Shown here piece after piece: positions 41,101 through 50,100 of a DNA stretch of 52,070 nt. The position numbers and the translations under genes are program-made. Source of the DNA: Rhodococcus sp. (in: high G+C Gram-positive bacteria) (GTDB lineage Bacteria > Actinomycetota > Actinomycetes > Mycobacteriales > Mycobacteriaceae); contig NZ_JAHFVG010000042.1 of NCBI RefSeq assembly GCF_023264675.1, positions 1 to 52,070 on the forward strand, read 5' to 3'. The notes under the pieces are model-generated. The model was not told where the DNA came from. It worked only from the letters and a program-made list of their open reading frames with translations, and searched no databases. Numbering within the stretch: the first letter of the stretch is position 1; each line of letters opens with the position of its first letter.

Positions 41101-44100
41101 ATCCACCAGCTCACCGAAGGACGAACTCCCTCGAATCTCGTTGCGCAGTACGAGAGTACCGACGAACATTCCTACGACGTCGTCGAGAGCTCCCGCTCCA
41201 CGACCGGACACGGTGGTACCGATCGCGATGTCACGTGTGCCGGACAATCGTGACAGCAGTACCGCGTAGGCCGCGTTGACCACCATGAACACCGAGGCGC
41301 TGTGGCGATGCGCCAAGGACCTGACGGACGCGAGCAGCGAGGCATCGATATCGAACGCGACGTGTGCTCCTCGGCCGGATGCGACAGCGGGTCGCGGCCG
41401 GTCGATCGGAAGCTCCAGCAGGTCGGGCAGACCGGCCAATCTCGCACGCCAGTAATCGAGTTGACGCGCTACCACCGAGTCAGGATCGTGCTCCGAACCC
41501 AGGACCTGGTTCTGCCACAGCGCGAAGTCGGCGTACTGAACGGGCAGCGGAGCCCACGGAGCGGGCGTCCCGTGCAGGCGCGCGGCGTACGCGGTGACCA
41601 CGTCGCGTGCCAGCGGACCCATCGACACGCCGTCGGCCGAGATGTGATGAACGGCGAGCACCAGCACGTACTCGTCGGGCGAGGTACGCAGCAGGGCGCC
41701 GCGCACCGGAACAGCCGACGTGACATCGAATCCTCGACCGAGGATGCCTGCGGCTGTTCCGAGAACGGCGTCGTCCTCGACGTCGCGTGGTTCGAGATCG
41801 AGCATCACACTCTCGGAGGGCAGGATGCGCTGATGCGGATCGTCGGTTGCCGGATAGAGGGTGCGTAAGGACTCGTGACGCTCGATCACGTCGCGCACCG
41901 CCAGTGCCAGTGCCGCGCTGTCGAGGGTTCCGGACAACCGGACGGCGAAACCGATGTTGTATGCCGCCGAGGTGGTGTCGGCTTGATTGAGCAGCCACAT
42001 TCGACGTTGCGCTGCCGACAACGGAATCCGCTCGGGACGGGGCATCACACGCAGCGCGGGCAGGTCCGAGGATTCGGCCGTGTCGACGGCGGCAGCGTAG
42101 CCGGCAACAGTCGGTGACTCGAACAGGGCGCGCACCTTCAGTCCTGTGCCGGACAACTCGTTGATCCGAGCGACCACCCGGGTCGCGAGAAGCGAGTTGC
42201 CGCCGAGATCGAAGAAGTCGTCGTCGATCCCCACCCGGTCCGCGTCGAATACCGTCGCGAAGACATCGGCGACGACCTCTTCGCTCGGGGTCCGCGGAGC
42301 GAGGTATTCCCGCGTCGGAAATACCGGTTCCGGTAGTGCGCGGTGGTCCGTCTTCCCCGATGTGGTTCTCGGCACTCGGTCGATGACTGTCACCGCACGG
42401 GGCACCATGTGCGGTGGCAGCGAGCGTGACGCGTGACCGAGGATGTCGGACATACTGGTGGGAGATGCGAGAACCACGTAGCTGACCACACTGTCGGTAT
42501 GGACCACCGACACCGCGTGGTCGACGCCGGGGTGCCGGATGAGGACGGCGTCGATCTCGCCGAGTTCGATGCGGAATCCACGGACCTTGACCTGATGATC
42601 CGCACGGCCGTGATAGTCCAATACCTGGTAGTCCGTAGCGTGACGGTCGCTCGCGGCGCGAACGCCACGGACTCGGTCGCCCGTCCGATACAGCCTTCTG
42701 CCGTTACCGAACGGATCGGCGACGAAAGATGCTGCTGTCGCGGAGAATCGACCGTTGTAGCCGCGTGCGAGTGCATCGCCGCCGAGGTACAGCTCGCCGA
42801 TCACGCCGACGGGGACCGGGTGTAACCGGGAGTCGAGGACGTAGGCTTCGACGCCGCGGACGGGAGCTCCGATATGGATGGGTGCGTCCGCGCCCAGCGG
42901 GTTCGTCATGGTGGTGGCGATGGTCGCCTCGGTGGGCCCGTACGCATTGAACAGCGAGACCCGATCGGCCCACATCGACACGAGCTCGGGTGTGCAGGCT
43001 TCGCCGCCGACGACAAGTGCACGCAGATCGGGCACGCTGTCCGGATCGACGGTCGCGGCGGCCGCGGGCGTCAGGAATGCATGAGTGACACCGCGGAGAG
43101 CTGCCGTCAGCTCTTCCCCGCCGTAGACGTCGGTGGGCACGATCGTCATGGTGGCACCGGCTCCGATGGCCAGCAGTAGTTCGAGAACCGACGCATCGAA
43201 GCTCGGCGAAGCGAAATGCACGGTGCGGCTGAGGTTGTCGAGCGCGAGGCGCTCGGTCAGCTCGGCCAGCAGGTTCGCGAGTCCGGTGTGAGTGACCGTG
43301 ACGCCCTTGGGTACTCCGGTGGAACCCGAGGTGTAGATGATGTACGCCGGGTTCTCCGGCCGGAGCGGACGGACGAGCTCGTACTCGGTGATCGGGAAGG
43401 CGGAACCGAGACCCGAATCCAGTTCGTCGGGATGAATCCACTCCACCGTCCCGGAATCGATCGACTCCGAGATTCCCAGTGTGGCAGCGGAATCATTCAG
43501 AATGTAGTCGATTCGATCGATCGGGTATTCGGGATCCACGGGAACGAAGGCTGCGCCGGTCTTGGCGACGGCCCAGAGCATCGTGATCTGTGTGATGCCG
43601 CGTGGCAGCGCGATCACCACCGAGGTTTCCGGGCCGGCACCACGGGCGATCAACTGCCGGGCGATACGGCTGGAGGCGTCGTCGAGCGCCGGGTACCCCA
43701 CCGTGCCGTGCTCGCCGACGACGGCGTCTCCCCCGGCCGAGGATACGACCGCTGCCGACAATGCTGCGGGCAATGTACGTCGTCGCAGTGCCGGAGTTCC
43801 GCGCAACACCGTCGGGTTCGGTGCCCGAAGGTCACCGATCACCACCGCCGGATCCGCCGCGCCGGCGATCAGAATCGCCGCGAACTGCTGCGCGAACATG
43901 TCCGCGGTGCTCGCATCGAAGAGATCCGTTGCGTACGTGAGCGTTCCGTGCAGAGTGTCTGTGTCGAGGGAGAACTGGAGGTCGAACTTCGCCACGGCTG
44001 CCACCGGGGGAAGCGGCGAGATCGTCAGTCCCTGCAGCTCCACCGTGGGAACCGGCTCGTCGAGCGAGAGCATCACTTGGAACAGCGGATGATGCGCAGT

Positions 44101-47100
44101 GGAACGACGCGGGGTCAGAGCTTCCACCACCCTGTCGAACGGGATGTCCGCGTTGGCATACGCGGCAAGATCGCCGCCCCGTACCACCGCCAACGTTTCC
44201 CCGAACGTCGCGCTCGGATCGAGTGCCGTACGCAATGTCAGCGTGCCGACGAACATCCCGACGAGGTCGTCGAGTTCGGCGTTACCGCGGCCGGCAACGG
44301 GAGTTCCGACGGTGATGTCCCGCTCCCCCGACAGTCTCCCCAGTAGGACGGCCAACGCGGTGTGCACCACCATGAACTGTGTCGTGCCGGTGCTCCGGGC
44401 CAGATCGACGACGGCTCGGTGTGTGTCGGCGGGGATGTCGAAGGAGACGGTGTCGCCGCGGTGCGATGCGACGGCCGGGCGTCGTCGATCGGTCGGTAGC
44501 GGCAGGAGTTCCGGTACGCCGTCGAGCTCGGCGCTCCAGAAGGCGAGTTGCTTCGCGATCGGCGAGTCCGGTTCGGATTCGGACCCGAGCGCACGCAGCT
44601 TCCACAGCGCGTAGTCCGGGTACTGAATCGGCAGCGGCGACCACTCCGGGCTGCGCCCGGCGGCCCGTGCGCCGTAGGCCAGCATGACGTCGCGAGCCAG
44701 CGGCCGCATGGACCAACCATCGGCGGCGATGTGGTGAACGACGACCACGAGAACGTGGTGAACGGGTGACACTCGCAGTACGTGCGCACGCACGGGTGGT
44801 CGCTCGGTGACGTCGAATCCGCGGACAGCGAGGCCGATCACGGCTCCGGTGAGCGCGGCCTCACGAGTGTCGGAGATGCGCACGTCCAGCGGATCGGAGG
44901 TGGAGCAGCTCGAATCGATGATCACCTGGCGGGGGCCGTCGGGTGAATCGGGGTAGACGGTCCGCAGCGCCTCGTGTCGATCCAGTACGTCGTGTACGGC
45001 TGCCACCAGAGCCTCGGCGTCGAGTTCGCCGTTCAGCGAGAGCGCGCCCGCGATGTTGTATGCGCCGGAGCTGGGATCGAACCGGTTGAGCAGCCACATC
45101 CGGTGCTGATTCGGGGCGAGCGGAATCGACGCCGGACGAGGAACCCGTTCCAGCGCAGGTCCGGTGGCGTCGCTGGTCGACCGGCCGGCGAGCCCGCGCA
45201 CCGTTGGATTGTCGAACAGGTCGCGCACTCCGACGGCACTGCCGAGCTCGGCCCCCATGCGGGCCACCACTTGCGTTGCGGTGAGGGAGTTTCCGCCGAG
45301 CTCGAACCAACTGGTGGTGACGCCGACCTCGGGGACTCCGAGAACCTCGGCGAAGATTCGCGCCACGGCGATCTCCGTCTCACCGTGCGCGGGGACGATC
45401 TCGCTCGTCGGTGCCGCCGGGTCCGGCAGCGCGGACCTGTCGAGCTTGCCGTTGCGGCTCAGCGGGAGTCGGGCCAGTCGGACGTAGGCCGACGGCGCCA
45501 TGTAGGCGGGGAGTTCGGACTCGACGTGGGCGCGGACAGCGGCCTCGTCGGCGGATCCGCACACGTACGCGACGAGTCGGTCACCCGCGGCGCTCGCACG
45601 TACCGTGGCCACCGCACCGGTGACGCCGGCGACGCGCAGTAGCGCTGCCTCGATTTCGCCGAGTTCGAGGCGCTGACCTCGAAGCTTGACCTGGAAGTCG
45701 TTGCGGCCCAGATACTGCAGCTCGCCCTCGGCAGTCCAGCGAACCAGGTCTCCGGTCCGATACATTCTGCCGCCGCCGTGACAGGGGTCGGCGACGAATC
45801 GGTTCGACGTCATCCCCGGTCTGGCCGTGTAGCCGCGAGCGACTTGGTCGCCGGACAGGTAGAGCTCGCCGATCGCGCCGAGAGGGACGGTACGCAGTGC
45901 GGCGTCGAGTACGCGGACCTGTGTGTTCCACACGGGCACCCCGATCGGGACCGGTCCTGTGTCGAGCGCTGCGGTCCGGTGATAGGTGACGTCGACTGCC
46001 GCCTCGGTCGGGCCGTAGAGATTGTGCAGCTCCGTCGCGAGTACCGCGTGGACGCGGTCCACGCTTGCCCGCGACAGCGCCTCGCCGCTGGCGAAGATCC
46101 GCCGCAGCGATCCGAGGTCGTCGGCATCACCGTGTGTCAGAAAGAGATCGAGCATCGACGGCACGAAGTGCGTGACAGTGACACCTTCGTCGCGAATCAG
46201 TGACGAGAGGTACACGGGGTCGCGATGGCCTTCCGGCTCGGCGATGACGGTACGGGCGCCGGCGAGATGTGGCCAGAACAGTTCCCACACGGACACGTCG
46301 AACGTGACCGGGGTCTTGTGCAGGACGACGTCGGTGCCGTCGAGGGGATACGTGTCCTGCATCCACAGCAGACGGTTGACGATCGACGCGTGCGATACCG
46401 CCACGCCTTTGGGCGTGCCGGTGGAGCCGGAGGTGAAGAGGACGTACGCGGTGTTGTGTCCGCGGAGCGGTGCGCGACGTTCGGAGTCCGCGATGGGGTC
46501 GGTGCAGAATGCCGACAGATCGAGCGTGAGCGGATCGATCACCGGTACCGAACTGTCCAGTCGCGCGCCGAGAACCATCACCGGGGATGCGGTCTCGATC
46601 ATGTGGGAGAGACGCGCCGGCGGGAGCGACGAATCCAGAGGCAGGTACGCCGCACCGGCGTGAATGATGGCGTGGATCACCACGAGCTGATCGATGGACC
46701 GCGGCATCGCCACGGCCACAATGGATTCGGGTCCAATATCGCGCGAGATCAAAAATCTGGCGAGGCAGTGGACGCGTGCGCCGAAGTTTCGGTAGGTCAG
46801 CGAGCGGCCGTCGAAGACGACGCAGGTGTCGGTGCTGCTCGCGTGCCCGAGAAGGTCCACGAGTGTCGCGGCCTGCAGATCGACACCGGTCGCGTTCCAG
46901 TCGGAGACGATCGCGCGTCGCTCCAGTTCACCGAGCACATCGATCTCGATCACCTTGCCGTCGGGACGCGCGGTCATGGCGTCCAGGACACGCGCCAACC
47001 TTTCGGCGAACACCGCAACGCGATCCGCCGACAGTGCGTCGGGCGAAAAGCGCAGTGTCATCGTCGGTGTCGGCTCCACGACGGTGACCAGGGTCACCGG

Positions 47101-50100
47101 ATAGTGCGTCGAGTCGGCCACGTCGATGCCCTGCACCCGCATCCCGGCGATGTCGGTGCCCGAGTCGAGTGCGTTGTGGTCGACCGGGTAGGACTCGAAC
47201 ACGGCCAGTGTGTCGAACGACGCGCCGGGTCCCGCGGCTGCCTGAATCTCGGCGAGCCCGGTGTGGTGGACGTCGAGCAGCTGCACCTGCTCGCGCTGGA
47301 CCCGTGTCGCGGCGCTCCGCACCGTGTCGTGGACGTCGAGCGTCACTCTCAGCGGAAGGGTGTTGATGAACAGGCCGAGGGTCTCCGTCACGCCCGGCAG
47401 ATCAGCAGGCCGTCCGGACACGGTGGCCCCGAACACGACGTCGGATCGCGAGAGCACCGTCGACAGCACGATCGCCCAGGCCGTCTGGACGACGGTGTTG
47501 ACCGTGACCTGCACCGACTCGGCGAGTGCCGCGAGGGCAGCGCCGTCGATGCGAACCGGCGTGTCCTGTGGAAGGGCGCTACCGGACGGAACCCGATCGG
47601 CTATCAGCGTCGGTTCGCCCAGGCCGGCAAGGGCTTCCACCCAGGTGGGGAGTCCGCTCGTCTGCCGCGCCAACCAGAGGAGATAGTCGCGGTACGCCGC
47701 GGCCGGATCGCCGATCGCGGTGTCGGCGGCATACAGGACCAGCAGGTCCCTGATCAGGATCGGCATCGACCAACCGTCGAACAGAATGTGGTGATTGGTG
47801 ACCACCAGCTGTGATCGGCTGGGACCGGTGATCAGCGCGAACCGGATCAGTGGGGGCGAAGCCATGTCGAAGGGGCGACGACGCTCGTCGTCGAGGATCG
47901 TCCGAAAAGCGTGCGCGTCCTGAGGATCGGCGATGCACTCGTCACGCCACGGCACCGCGATTTCGTTCACCACCACCTGCACGGGTATGCCCCGGGCGTC
48001 GTGAACGAACGCGGTGCGCAGGTTGGGGTGGCGTTCGAGCAACCGCGACGCAGCACGACGGAGTCGGTCGCCGTCGATGAGGCCGCCGAGTTCGAAGACG
48101 ATCTGAGCGGTGTAGACATCGAGACTTCCGCGGGTCAGCTCCGAATGAAAGAGCAACCCCCGCTGCAGTGGAGCGAGTGGCCACACGTCGGAGATGGCAC
48201 CGAATCGGCTGTGCCACTCATCGAGTCGCTGCTGATCGGCGTCGACCAGTGGGACGTCGCTCGGCGTGAGCGCACCGGTGGACGGTTCGCGGCCGTGCTC
48301 GGCCAATGCGGCCATGTGCTGGGCCCAGAGATCGGCGAGCGCGCGTACCTCCTCGCCGGTGAGCACACCCGTCGGGAATCCGATGCGGGCGAGAAGGCTG
48401 CCGCCCGAGACCGCGGCATTGATATCGAGTACCGACTCGGTCAGAAGGAGTTCGCCGCTACCGGCATCGACCGGGACGGTCAGGTCCGGCATCCACGGTT
48501 GACCCTGCATCGCGTCCGTATCGATGCGCCCGAGATAGTTGAAGCTGATGCGCGGCACCGGTGCATCGGTGAGCACCCCGCGTCGGCGAAGCTCTCCGTA
48601 CCCGATCTTGGACACCGGACCAGCGCGGAGCTGCTCCTTCACCGTCTTCACCGACTCTGACCGAGACACCCCGGCGGTCAGTGACAGGCGTACAGGATAG
48701 ACGGCGGTGAACCAACCCACCGTGCGGGTCAGATCAGCACCGGGTACCGATTCCTCCTCGCGCCCATGGCTTTCGACGAGGACGAGGTGGGAATCGTCGT
48801 GCTCGGTGCGCCAGTCGGCGAGGGCGCCCGCCAGAGCTGTGAGGAGCGCATCCTCCGGTCCCATGCGGTACTTCGTCGCCAACGCTCCCAGCAGGGAATC
48901 GGTGTCCTCGCGGGACAGAGTCAGCTCCACCGTGTCCGTGGTGGCACCGGTGTCGCGGTGATCCAGGGCGCGGGATCCGATTGCGTTGTCTGCGGCATCC
49001 GTCGGCTGCGTGCCGAGAACCTTTCTCCACGCTGTCTCGTCGAGCGCGGCGAGTTCGGCGACGGCATGAGACCACCGGCGCATGGACGTCGCCACCGGTT
49101 GCAGTGGCACCGCCGAGTAGGCGATGGCCAGATCGGGGACGAGGATCCTCAGGGAGACGCCGTCGACGACGAGATGGTGTGCGACGAGAATCAACCGGGG
49201 CGCGTCGGGGTCGGCGATGTGGACTACCTGCAGCATGACGCCGTCGCGGGGGCGCAATCGGCTGCCTGCCCGGCGGACGGCATCGGCGACGTCGCAGGGG
49301 CCTTCGGCGGTGACGACCGATTCGGCGCTCACGCTCCCCCGCGGTCGTACCTCTAGTTGGTCTTCGATAAGACGAGCACGCAGCATGTCGTGGTGATCGA
49401 GAACGGTCGACACAGCGTGCAACAGTGCTGCCTCGTCCACTACGGGCGGTGCGATCAACACGAGTGCCTGGTAGAAGGAATCGAGGTCGGAAGGCTCAGA
49501 CGTGCGGCCGCGCACCGAAGCTGCGATCGGCAGCAACGGCATCGTGCCGACGCCGCCGCCCGGCAGCTCGTCCAGCACGACGCGGGCAGCGCCGAGGCGC
49601 GCGACATCGGCGAGACCCGCTACCGTCCGGCGTTCGAAGACGTCGCGGGGAGTGAACACCACACCCGATGCCTTTGCACGCGAGACCAATTGGATAGCGA
49701 CGATGCTGTCACCGCCGAGCTCGAAGAAGGAGTCGAGGGCGCCGACGGTATTGCGGCCGAGCACCTGGGCCATCGCGTCGGCGATCACCTCTTCGATCGG
49801 TCCCGACGCCGCGCGGAACTCGGCCGGGTTCAGGCGAGCGAACGGGTCGGGCAGTGCGGACCGATCGACCTTGCCTGACGGTGTGAGAGGGACCGAGTCC
49901 AGCTCCACGAGGTGCGTCGGAACCATCTGCGGGGTGAGGAAGTCCGACGCCAGCGCCACGAGCGAATCGCGATCGAACTCGTGGTCGGCTTTGACCTTCA
50001 CGTACGAGACCAACACGGAGCGGCCGTCGCGCTCGCACACCGTCGAGACCACGAAGTCCGTGGATTGATGCCACGCGAGCACGGCATCGATCTCGCCGAG